This document shows, one piece after another, positions 8,977-15,327 of a stretch of DNA of 15,327 nucleotides; position 1 is the stretch's first letter, and every line of letters starts with the position of its first letter. The stretch covers positions 1 through 15,327 of the forward strand of contig CBDUBS010000082.1 of the NCBI GenBank assembly GCA_965365445.1, read 5' to 3'. The notes under the pieces were generated by a model. The model did no database searches. It was not told the DNA's origin and saw only the letters and a list, made by a program, of their open reading frames with translations. The stretch comes from CBDUBS01 sp965365445 (GTDB lineage Bacteria; Bacteroidota; Rhodothermia; Rhodothermales; DASSAV01). Both the position numbers and the translations under genes were made by a program.

Positions 8977-10635
8977 TCATCCGGACCTGAACCGGGCGCC
9001 GCGCCATTCCCGGGTAATGTGGTGCGACACCCGGTAGGCCAGCGCCATGATCGTGAGCGACGGATTGAAGCCGCCGTTGGTTACGTGCAGGCTGCCGTCG
9101 GCAATGAACAAATTGTCGATATCGTGCATCCGGCCGTATCGGTTTACGACCGAGGTTTTCGGATCGTCGCCCATGCGGCAGGTGCCGGCCTGATGCTGGC
9201 CGCCGCTGAGCCCGGAGCCCGGAAGCTTCGTCCATGTTCTGAAGGCCCCGGCTTCCCGGAGTATTTCCTCTGCCCTGGCCGCCACGAACCGGCCTACCTC
9301 CATGTCGTTCGGGTGCCGGCGGCCCGAGAGTCGGGCTACCGGAATGCCCCAGAAGTCCTTTACCACCGGATCGACCTCCACGCGGGCCTCGAACACCGGT
9401 AACTCCTGCACGGGCCCCTGCACGGCGGCGTGCCGTTTGAAATACTCCCGCTGGAACCGCTTGTGAGCCTCACCCCACCGAGGTTCGCCCGGTGGCCGCA
9501 CATTGGAAAACAAATACGGCATCCGGATGAACTCGTTTGCCAGCATGGCCCCGCCGATGAGGCCCGGGTTGCCGTGGTTGAAGTCGCACAGGGCCACGCA
9601 CGCGCCGGGGCCGAAGTCATCGTACACCTCCTCCTCGAACAGGCCGTAGGCGCCGGCATAGGCATGGCCTTGCAGGTTGCGCCCGACCCAATCGTACCGG
9701 TTTCCGGCTCCGTTTGGAAACAGCCTCGACTTCGAGTTGAGCAGCAACCGGGCCGTTTCCGTTGCCGAAGCGGACACGATTACCAGATCGGCCGTTTGCA
9801 CCTGCTCCCGGTTTTCCGAATCGAAATACCGGACGCCGGTGGCTCGCCCGACGTCGTTAACGACGACCTCGGCTGCCACACATTCGGTGCGCAATTCGCA
9901 TAAACCGGTGCTCAGGGCAACCGGGATAACCGTGTTGTGCGTGCCGTTCTTCGCTCCGACCGGACAGGCGAATCCCACGCAGGTGCGGTTGTGGATGCAC
10001 GCGTTTCTGCCCCCGTAGGGGACCGAGTTCCGCAGCATAGGGATTGGGAACGGGCGCCGGCCCAACCGTTCGGCAGCCGCAGCAAGCATATGCCCTTCCT
10101 TGCTGTACTCGAAGGGAGGCATGGGTTGCGGTTTCCTTCGAGGCGGAGCGAACGGGTTTTGCGTATCGTCGCCCGCTACACCGATCTCCCATTCGGCTTT
10201 CTCGTAGTACGGCTCCAGATCGTCGTACGACAGGGGCCAGTCCTCCAGGGTCGAACCTTCGACGGCTCCGTAGGTGGATTTCATACGGAAATCCTGCGGC
10301 ATGAACCGCCACGCCATCGCTCCGTAGCTCAGCGTACCTCCTCCGACACAAGCCGCTACATTATTGTAGCCGCCCTCGCTGGGCAGTACGACCTTCCACG
10401 AACCGTCCCCCTGCTGCACGACGCGGCGGTGCCTCTCGTCATCCGGGCCGTAGGCATTGCCGAGTACGGTGGTCCGCTGCGACTGAAGCTCGTCGTTCGT
10501 GTGGTCCGAGAAATACTGCCACTTCCCCCGTTCGAGCAAGACCACCGCAAGACCTGCCGCCGTCAGTTCTTTGGCGACGATGCCGCCACCGGCTCCGGCG
10601 CCTACGATGACGGCGTTTACGTGTTTTGCAGACAT
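8977..10635 (-). CDS. GMC-family FAD-dependent dehydrogenase (gluconate/sugar dehydrogenase large-subunit type)
   Basis: A 552-residue flavoprotein. The N-terminal dinucleotide fold has VGAGAGGGIVA (11-21) and the acidic E35 that would bind the FAD ribose. The C-terminal GMC region has H481 in GGQHQAGTCRMG and NGGFNPSLTIMALAYR (520-535); H481 and N524 sit where the family keeps its catalytic His/Asn pair. Cysteines C213, C219 and C224 (CIHNRTCVGFAC) form a cluster like that seen in membrane-linked sugar dehydrogenases, where it may hold an iron-sulfur centre; that is inference. It likely oxidises an alcohol, sugar or sugar acid and passes electrons to the respiratory chain. It has no signal peptide; the gene before it encodes a Tat lipoprotein small subunit that could carry it across the membrane. 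The substrate is unknown, and no cytochrome c subunit is adjacent. Confidence 0.9.
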   Translation of the reverse strand: MSAKHVNAVIVGAGAGGGIVAKELTAAGLAVVLLERGKWQYFSDHTNDELQSQRTTVLGNAYGPDDERHRRVVQQGDGSWKVVLPSEGGYNNVAACVGGGTLSYGAMAWRFMPQDFRMKSTYGAVEGSTLEDWPLSYDDLEPYYEKAEWEIGVAGDDTQNPFAPPRRKPQPMPPFEYSKEGHMLAAAAERLGRRPFPIPMLRNSVPYGGRNACIHNRTCVGFACPVGAKNGTHNTVIPVALSTGLCELRTECVAAEVVVNDVGRATGVRYFDSENREQVQTADLVIVSASATETARLLLNSKSRLFPNGAGNRYDWVGRNLQGHAYAGAYGLFEEEVYDDFGPGACVALCDFNHGNPGLIGGAMLANEFIRMPYLFSNVRPPGEPRWGEAHKRFQREYFKRHAAVQGPVQELPVFEARVEVDPVVKDFWGIPVARLSGRRHPNDMEVGRFVAARAEEILREAGAFRTWTKLPGSGLSGGQHQAGTCRMGDDPKTSVVNRYGRMHDIDNLFIADGSLHVTNGGFNPSLTIMALAYRVSHHITREWRGARFRSG

Positions 10636-10711
10636 TGAAAGTATCTGTCGGGAGGCCGGATTTCATCCGGCTGTTAGGACGGCGGGAAGCGCTCCCAATC
10701 CGGTTCGTTCC
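10636..10711 (-). promoter_or_regulatory. Intercistronic palindrome between the small and large dehydrogenase subunit genes
   Basis: A perfect 7-bp inverted repeat with a 3-base loop, GCCGGATTTCATCCGGC (10,655-10,671), lies 19 bases before the GMC start on the minus strand. It has no T tract, so it is not a standard terminator. It could stabilise the mRNA, limit read-through or affect translation of the large subunit, which otherwise lacks a Shine-Dalgarno sequence. Confidence 0.4.
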
Positions 10712-11245
10712 TCATGTATCGAACTCGATGACCCGAAGATCCAGCATGTGGTAGCCAACCCAATCCCGGTTGCCTCCGTGCTTCGGATCGCCGTAGAATC
10801 CCTGAAGGCAGTGACTGCGAACCATCCCGAAAAACTCCGAGGGGGAGGGATCCGCCGGGCCGGCCGCTCCTTCTTTTGACGTCTCCAGAGACTGCAGAAA
10901 GTCCGTTTGCCGCTCCGGGGAGAGGGCCTCGAAACCCTGGGCGTGCCGCTCCCGGCACGTACGCTGAATCCTATCGAGGCCGCTCCGGTACCAGGGTTGA
11001 TGGCGTTTATAAGGCCCGACGAGTTGCCGGTCGATAAACCGGGTCACTCCGGCCTCGGCCGCGCCCGGAAACTCGTCGGCCGGAACGATCCGTTCGGCCA
11101 TCGCGGTGACGAGCCGCGCCTCCTCTCTCGAAAAAAACTGCCACGTTTCCGAGGGATCGCCGCAACCCGGAAGCAGAGCCGTAACGCTCAAACCGGCGGT
11201 TGCAAACGAAAGGAACGTTCGGCGCGTGTACTTGACGGAGGGCAT
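10712..11245 (-). CDS. Gluconate 2-dehydrogenase subunit 3 family protein, Tat-exported lipoprotein
   Basis: With the start at 11,245 the product is 177 residues. The N-terminus has a twin-arginine signal (R8-R9 in YTRRTFLSF), a hydrophobic stretch and a lipobox LLPGC with C28, so it should be exported folded and lipid-anchored. The mature part has features of the gluconate 2-dehydrogenase small subunit: AEARLVTAMAERIVPADEFPGAAEAGV-like helices (actual start REEARLVTAMAERIVPAD at about 38-55), a YRSGLDRI block and a C-terminal HCLQGFYGDPKHGGN region. This subunit pairs with the GMC flavoprotein encoded next, 76 bases downstream. The frame stays open upstream to 11,359, but that extension would bury the Tat signal, so 11,245 is preferred. 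No ribosome-binding sequence is apparent. Partner and family are confident; the substrate is not. Confidence 0.88.
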   Translation of the reverse strand: MPSVKYTRRTFLSFATAGLSVTALLPGCGDPSETWQFFSREEARLVTAMAERIVPADEFPGAAEAGVTRFIDRQLVGPYKRHQPWYRSGLDRIQRTCRERHAQGFEALSPERQTDFLQSLETSKEGAAGPADPSPSEFFGMVRSHCLQGFYGDPKHGGNRDWVGYHMLDLRVIEFDT

Positions 11246-11513
11246 AACGAATCGGAGCCGATGGCGGAAGCCGGTGTGTTCTTCCCGGGTAATTTGAACA
11301 AATCCGGAGAGGACTGCAATACCCGTTGGCGCAGACCGGAAGCGCCCCTCCGAACTCATGGAAAATCAATCTCGTACGACAGCCGGGCCGAGGCTGCGCG
11401 TCTCTGCCGACGCCGAAAAACTTGAAAAACCGGTCGGTATTGCAGATCCTCGACGACAATCCGGCGTTGGAACCCTCGTCCCGTTACCTTTCCCCATCCC
11501 CGGAGGAGTCGTC
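11246..11513. other. Divergent intergenic region before the dehydrogenase operon and the DUF2892 gene
   Basis: These 268 bases separate two divergent transcription units. I see no additional gene: overlapping open frames are extensions of the flanking genes. The 8-base self-complementary TCGTACGA occurs at 11,372-11,379. No clear -10/-35 pair stands out on either strand. Confidence 0.4.
11502..11506 (+). promoter_or_regulatory. Strong Shine-Dalgarno sequence for the DUF2892 gene
   Basis: GGAGG, followed by AG, lies seven bases before the ATG at 11,514. It decides the start against the longer open frame beginning at 11,358. It is the only near-perfect ribosome-binding site I see among the genes in the GC-rich part of the window. 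Confidence 0.8.
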
Positions 11514-11732
11514 ATGATCAAAAACATGGGCGCCATCGACCGCGTCGTGCGCGTTTCCGCCGCCGTCCTTATCGCCATTCTCTATTTTGCCGGCGTCATT
11601 TCCGGTACCGTCGCCATCATTCTGGGCATCATTGCCCTGGTGTTCATTCTGACGAGTGCGGTCGGGACCTGCCCGGCCTATATCCCGTTCGGTATTTCTA
11701 CGCGAGCTCACGATACACACCGCAGCGTTTGA
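11514..11732 (+). CDS. DUF2892 (YgaP-like) small inner-membrane protein
   Basis: A 72-residue protein opening with MIKNMGAIDRVVRVSAAVLI, the conserved start of DUF2892, followed by two hydrophobic segments (about 15-31 and 34-50) that should form a transmembrane hairpin. A conserved-type GTCPAYIPFGIST block follows (about 53-65) with a single Cys, C55. The family occurs alone or fused to rhodanese domains (as in YgaP) and is thought to be membrane-embedded; its role is not settled. A GGAGG site fixes the start. It ends four bases from the convergent topA stop and appears monocistronic. No rhodanese or sulfur gene is next to it. Confidence 0.88.
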   Translation: MIKNMGAIDRVVRVSAAVLIAILYFAGVISGTVAIILGIIALVFILTSAVGTCPAYIPFGISTRAHDTHRSV

Positions 11733-11736
11733 CGGA

Positions 11737-14430
11737 TCATTTCTTTGGACGTGGCTTCTTCCCGGAGGCGGGTTTGCCTGAGGCGGAATCCGCCTTTCGG
11801 GTCGAGGCGGATTTTTTGGCTGTCGAGCGGGTTGATCCGGCGGCTTTCGTGGACTTGGCAGAGGATTTGGTAGCCCTGGACGTTTTCCTTCCTTTCGAGC
11901 CCGATGCCGCTTTTTCCTCGATCAGGTGAAGCGCCTGCTCGAAGGTCACGTCTTCCACCGCAAGGTCCTTCGGAAGGGTGGCGTTGGTTTTTTCGTGCTT
12001 GACATACGGGCCGTAGCGGCCCTCCCATACCTCCACCGGATTGCCCGAAACGGGATGCGGGCCCAGGACGCGCAGGGCTTTGGATTTCTGAAGCTTTTTT
12101 GCGATCAATTCGAGCGCCCGGGGAAGCCCGACCGTCAGCACGTCGTCGTCTTTCGTCAGCGAGGCATAGGTCGTACCGATCTGGACGTACGGACCGAACC
12201 GTCCGATGTTGGCCTTGATCTCCTGACCGGTTTCGGGATGTTTGCCGAGCGTTCGGGGCAGCGCAAGCAAGTTCAGCGCCGTCTCGAAGGAGACGTTTCC
12301 AGGGTCCATGCCTTTCGGCAGGGACATACGTTTCGGGGATTTCGAGGACTCGTCGTCTCCAAGCTGGACGTAAGGACCGTAAGGGCCTTTTTTCAGAAGA
12401 ACCGGCAGACCGTCGGGATGTTGGCCGAGCACCCGGTCCTTTTCCTGGCCCTCCGTCAGGATGTGGCGAAGCAGGTCCTCATCCAGTTCGGCCGGAGGGA
12501 TGCCGTCCGGGAGAGATGCCGTCCGCTTCTCACCCTCGATTTCCGCCTCTACGTACGGGCCGAATTTCCCGACCCGCACGACGAACTCGCCCCATTTCGG
12601 GTGATGCACCGTGGATACGGCGCGGGCGTCGATGCGGTCCAGCCCTTCTTCGACCAGTGTTTCGATGCCGTTCTCACCCCGGTAGAAGTCGCGGAGATAG
12701 GGAGTAGAGCGGACGTTGCCGGCGGCGATTTCATCCAGCACCCCTTCCATTTCCGCCGTAAAGTGGATATCCACGAGCTGCTCGAACTGCTCCTCCAGGA
12801 GCTGCGTCGTCGCAAAGGCCGTAAAAGTCGGCACGAGCTGGTTGCCCTGGCGGACGACGTATCCGCGCCGCATGATGGTATCGATGATGGAGGCGTAGGT
12901 GCTGGGGCGGCCGATCCCTTCCGCCTCGAGGGTTTTGATGAGGGACGGCTCGGTATACCGGGCAGGGGGTTTGGTTTCGTGCCCGATGGGCTCGACGTTG
13001 CGGCACGCCGGGCGGTCTCCCTTTTTCAGATCCGGCAGGGGTTGATCCCGATCCTCGAGCGCCGCATCCGGGTCGTCGGAGCCCTCCACGTACGCGCGGA
13101 AAAAACCGGGAAACTCGATGGTTTTGCCCGAAGCCCGGAAGGCGGCTTTTTCGTCGGCGCCGGCCTCGATGGTGGCCGTTACGAAGCGGAGCCGGGCGTC
13201 GGCCATCTGGGTGGCTACGGTGCGTTTCCAGATCAGATCGTACAGGCGGCCCTCGACGCCGGAGAGCTTCAGCTCGTCCATGGTCCGCATCTCGTTCCCG
13301 GCCGGCCGAATGGCCTCGTGGGCTTCCTGGGCATTCTTGACGTTGCTGCGGAACTGGCGGGGCTTCGGGCTCAGATACGCTTCGCCGTACCGTTCACGAA
13401 CGGCCCGGCGTCCGGCCTCGATGGCCTCCCCGGAGAGGTTGGTCGAGTCGGTACGCATATAGGTAATGTACCCCTGCTCGTACAGCTTCTGAGCCACCCG
13501 CATCGTCTCACGGGCCGATAGGCCGAGCTTGCGGCTGGCTTCCTGTTGCAATGTGGACGTGATGAACGGCGGGTACGGAGAGCGGGTCGCCGTTTTCTCC
13601 TCTACCTTTTCGACCACCCAGGGCTCCGAAGGCAGCCGGTCGGCAAGGGCGCCCGCTTCTTCCTCGCCCAGGAGCAGCACGTCCCTGCCGGACTGGAGCC
13701 CTTCCTTGAGGCGGCCCGTTTCGTCATCGAAGTCGCGCCCGGAGGCCAGCCGGATGCCCCGGTAATGGGTCATCTGTGCTTCGAACGGCTTGCCCTTTTC
13801 GAGAAGGGCCTTGAGGTCCCAGTAGGAGGCCGGCACGAAGGCCATACGCTCCTTCTCCCGGCTCACGATGAGCCGGACGGCCACGCTCTGAACCCGGCCC
13901 GCCGAGAGCTTCGGTGCGATTTTGCGCCAGAGCAGCGGAGAGATGGAATAGCCGACGAGCCGATCCAGGACGCGGCGCGTTTCCTGGGCATCGACCAGGT
14001 TGGCGTTGATGTCGCGCGTGCGGTCGAGCGCTTCGAGAATGGCCTCCCGGGTGATCTCGTGAAACACCATCCGCCGGATAGGCACTTTGGGTGAGAGCAC
14101 CTGTACGAGGTGCCACCCGATGGACTCCCCTTCGCGGTCCTCGTCCGTCGCAATGTACACTTCGTCCGCTTCGGCCAGGGCGGCCTTCAGCTCCCGGGTA
14201 ACGGCGGCCTTATCGGGGGGAATGACGTACAGCGGTTCAAACGATCCGTCTACATCCACACCGAGGCGGGCCCATGGCAGTTTCCGGTACTTCGCCGGGA
14301 TTTCATCGGCCTTCGACGGCAGATCCCGGACGTGGCCCATGCTGGCCTCGACGCGGTATTCGCGGGAAGGAAGGAACTTGCGAATGGTTTTCGCCTTGGT
14401 CGGCGATTCCACGATAACGAGTTTACTCAT
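11737..14430 (-). CDS. topA: DNA topoisomerase I (type IA), zinc-finger-free with C-terminal GPYV repeats and basic tail
   Basis: With the start at 14,430 (MSKLVIVESPTKA) the product is 897 residues. The Toprim domain has E8 and the TDEDREGE motif (95-102). The active-site tyrosine is Y324 in GYITYMRTDST. GRVQSVAVRLI (178-188) and GIGRPSTYASII (505-516) are family core motifs. The enzyme relaxes negative supercoils by single-strand passage. The Cys-rich zinc fingers of E. coli TopA are missing; instead there are four repeats around G-x-x-GPYV at about 621, 681, 743 and 803, as in the topo_C_Rpt family. The last roughly 55 residues are Lys/Ser/Ala/Arg-rich and probably bind DNA or the transcription complex. 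An upstream frame extension of 19 residues to 14,487 is unlikely. It converges on the DUF2892 gene. Confidence 0.95.
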   Translation of the reverse strand: MSKLVIVESPTKAKTIRKFLPSREYRVEASMGHVRDLPSKADEIPAKYRKLPWARLGVDVDGSFEPLYVIPPDKAAVTRELKAALAEADEVYIATDEDREGESIGWHLVQVLSPKVPIRRMVFHEITREAILEALDRTRDINANLVDAQETRRVLDRLVGYSISPLLWRKIAPKLSAGRVQSVAVRLIVSREKERMAFVPASYWDLKALLEKGKPFEAQMTHYRGIRLASGRDFDDETGRLKEGLQSGRDVLLLGEEEAGALADRLPSEPWVVEKVEEKTATRSPYPPFITSTLQQEASRKLGLSARETMRVAQKLYEQGYITYMRTDSTNLSGEAIEAGRRAVRERYGEAYLSPKPRQFRSNVKNAQEAHEAIRPAGNEMRTMDELKLSGVEGRLYDLIWKRTVATQMADARLRFVTATIEAGADEKAAFRASGKTIEFPGFFRAYVEGSDDPDAALEDRDQPLPDLKKGDRPACRNVEPIGHETKPPARYTEPSLIKTLEAEGIGRPSTYASIIDTIMRRGYVVRQGNQLVPTFTAFATTQLLEEQFEQLVDIHFTAEMEGVLDEIAAGNVRSTPYLRDFYRGENGIETLVEEGLDRIDARAVSTVHHPKWGEFVVRVGKFGPYVEAEIEGEKRTASLPDGIPPAELDEDLLRHILTEGQEKDRVLGQHPDGLPVLLKKGPYGPYVQLGDDESSKSPKRMSLPKGMDPGNVSFETALNLLALPRTLGKHPETGQEIKANIGRFGPYVQIGTTYASLTKDDDVLTVGLPRALELIAKKLQKSKALRVLGPHPVSGNPVEVWEGRYGPYVKHEKTNATLPKDLAVEDVTFEQALHLIEEKAASGSKGRKTSRATKSSAKSTKAAGSTRSTAKKSASTRKADSASGKPASGKKPRPKK

Positions 14431-15009
14431 CGGTGACGGTATTCGACGGCAATCCGTTCCGGTCTGGCCCAACGCGAGGGCAGGCAACCGGACCGGAGAG
14501 GGTGCAGACGGAAAGGGAACGGCGGCAACATGAACCGGGCCGCCGATGCCTCCGTGTGACTCCGTTCGGCAACGGACGTTCCGGACGATGTACGCGCCGC
14601 CATCCGACGCAGGACGAACCTGACGGCCGTATGAGTTTGATTGCTAAACCGATTCGCCTATTAAACACAGATTTCTTAGATTGGTCGATTGTCGTTCCGA
14701 CAGAAGGGGTAAATAATGGTTCTGTACGACGACCGGCTCGTTCCGGCAGCCGGAAACCGGATGAAATGGTTCCGGTATCATGCCCGCGACCGGAGCGCCG
14801 ATAGCCCTCTGCCTGTTCTTCACTTTTTATTCAACGCCGGAATCGGCTTGAGGTGAGAAGGCGGATATCGGAACCGCCAATGCTTTGTATATTCCCATAA
14901 AGGAATACAACGTCCGATGATACGTGTTGAGGCCTGCGAGCGACGTTACCCTATCGTGTGCCCGGCGAGGCCCCAGGAACTAACCGATTCACAATCCAAG
15001 TAACGTGTT
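14431..15009. other. Long non-coding divergent region between topA and ppdK
   Basis: These 579 bases hold no convincing gene; the only long open frame (14,433-14,804, plus) has no recognisable protein pattern. It contains the start signals for both flanking genes. An AT-rich patch lies at about 14,636-14,690, with a weak minus-strand pair TCGACC (14,688-14,683), 17 bases, TTTAAT (14,665-14,660) that could serve topA. Inverted repeats are TGTCG-TTC-CGACA (14,690-14,702) and TTGTATATTCC with GGAATACAA (14,885-14,910; 9 bp with a 2-base bulge), the latter about 100 bases before ppdK. No tRNA or known riboswitch is recognised. Confidence 0.5.
14885..14910 (+). promoter_or_regulatory. Imperfect inverted repeat upstream of ppdK
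   Basis: TTGTATATTCC (14,885-14,895) pairs with GGAATACAA (14,902-14,910) around CATAAA, giving 9 bp with a 2-base bulge in an otherwise GC-rich leader. Its AT content and position about 100 bases before the ppdK start fit an operator or promoter-overlapping site. No named regulator can be assigned. Confidence 0.3.
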
Positions 15010-15327
15010 ATGGTACCAGTAGACACCAAGTTCGTCTACGTCTTCGGCAAGGGGACGGCGGACGGCGACAAGAGCCAGAAAGCCCTTCTGGGTGGAAAAG
15101 GCGCCAACCTGGCGGAAATGAGTTCGATCGGCCTGCCGGTCCCTCCGGGCTTCACCATTACCACCGAAACGTGTAAGTATTACAGCGAACACGGGCACGA
15201 GTGGCCCGAAGGACTGGATGAGCAGGTCATCGAGGGCGTCCGGTTCATCGAGGAAGCCATGGGGCAACGCTTCGGCGACCCGGAGAACCCGCTTCTGGTT
15301 TCCGTCCGCTCCGGCGCCGCGCAGTCC
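15010..15327 (+). CDS. ppdK: Pyruvate, phosphate dikinase, N-terminal part (cut by window edge)
   Basis: The first 106 residues of a frame that is open to the end of the window; full-length family members are about 880-900 residues. The start reads MVPVDTKFVYVFGKG, a typical opening. GGKGANLAEM (28-37) and LPVPPGFTITTE (42-53) are hallmark ATP-grasp motifs, and VSVRSGA lies at 98-104. K30 and R100 are spaced 70 residues apart, as are the ATP-contacting K22 and R92 of the Clostridium symbiosum enzyme. The enzyme interconverts pyruvate, ATP and phosphate with PEP, AMP and pyrophosphate in the cytoplasm, serving gluconeogenesis or pyrophosphate-linked glycolysis. The ATG has no Shine-Dalgarno sequence. 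The remaining domains lie outside the window. Confidence 0.95.
   Translation, partial: MVPVDTKFVYVFGKGTADGDKSQKALLGGKGANLAEMSSIGLPVPPGFTITTETCKYYSEHGHEWPEGLDEQVIEGVRFIEEAMGQRFGDPENPLLVSVRSGAAQS

Noticed and set aside
11246..11359. N-terminal extension of the small dehydrogenase subunit
   Set aside because: It would place 38 residues ahead of a clear twin-arginine signal, which must be at the N-terminus.
11926..13521. 531-codon open frame on the plus strand opposite topA
   Set aside because: It is antisense to conserved topA motifs and has no coherent domain; a composition artefact.
14433..14804. 123-codon plus-strand open frame upstream of topA
   Set aside because: Arg/Pro-rich with no domain pattern and no ribosome-binding site; more likely non-coding leader.
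14960..15005. tRNA-like T-arm (GATTCACAATC) before ppdK
   Set aside because: No acceptor stem, anticodon arm or D arm can be matched around it.

Overview
The window is a piece of bacterial chromosome. From about 1,290 onwards it is GC-rich, densely packed and made mostly of housekeeping genes. Most genes here lack a recognisable Shine-Dalgarno sequence. That, the DUF3467 protein and the Tat-lipoprotein/GMC dehydrogenase pair suggest a member of the Bacteroidota/Rhodothermota branch, probably Rhodothermales-like. This placement is inferred from gene content and style only.

Layout: (1) 1-1,293 is visibly AT-rich. It holds a minus-strand lipoprotein gene of unknown function that runs off the left edge (C-terminus missing), plus its leader and a sigma70-like promoter. 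It looks like the edge of an acquired or fast-evolving block. (2) 1,294-3,030 is a two-gene minus-strand operon: a PLP-dependent cystathionine beta-synthase with two CBS domains, then a DUF3467 protein. (3) 3,166-4,638 encodes a soluble hybrid histidine kinase, divergent from the operon. (4) 4,797-7,301 encodes the Lon protease, closed by a strong intrinsic terminator. (5) 7,380-7,896 is a minus-strand pair of tiny tandem genes whose products appear paralogous and whose function I do not know. (6) 7,996-8,970 encodes the ribosome-assembly GTPase RsgA with a TTG start. (7) 8,977-11,245 is a minus-strand operon: a Tat-exported lipoprotein of the gluconate 2-dehydrogenase subunit 3 family, then a GMC flavoprotein dehydrogenase. 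(8) 11,514-11,732 encodes a small DUF2892 membrane protein. (9) 11,737-14,430 encodes DNA topoisomerase I, without zinc fingers but with GPYV-type C-terminal repeats and a basic tail. (10) 14,431-15,009 is a long non-coding divergent leader. (11) From 15,010 to the right edge is the start of pyruvate, phosphate dikinase.

The genes mostly work independently: sulfur amino-acid metabolism, signalling, protein quality control, ribosome maturation, periplasmic alcohol/sugar oxidation, DNA topology and central carbon metabolism. I see no CRISPR array, tRNA, rRNA, complete insertion sequence or recognisable defence system. The least explained parts are the AT-rich left edge with its lipoprotein and the tandem pair of small proteins beside lon and rsgA.
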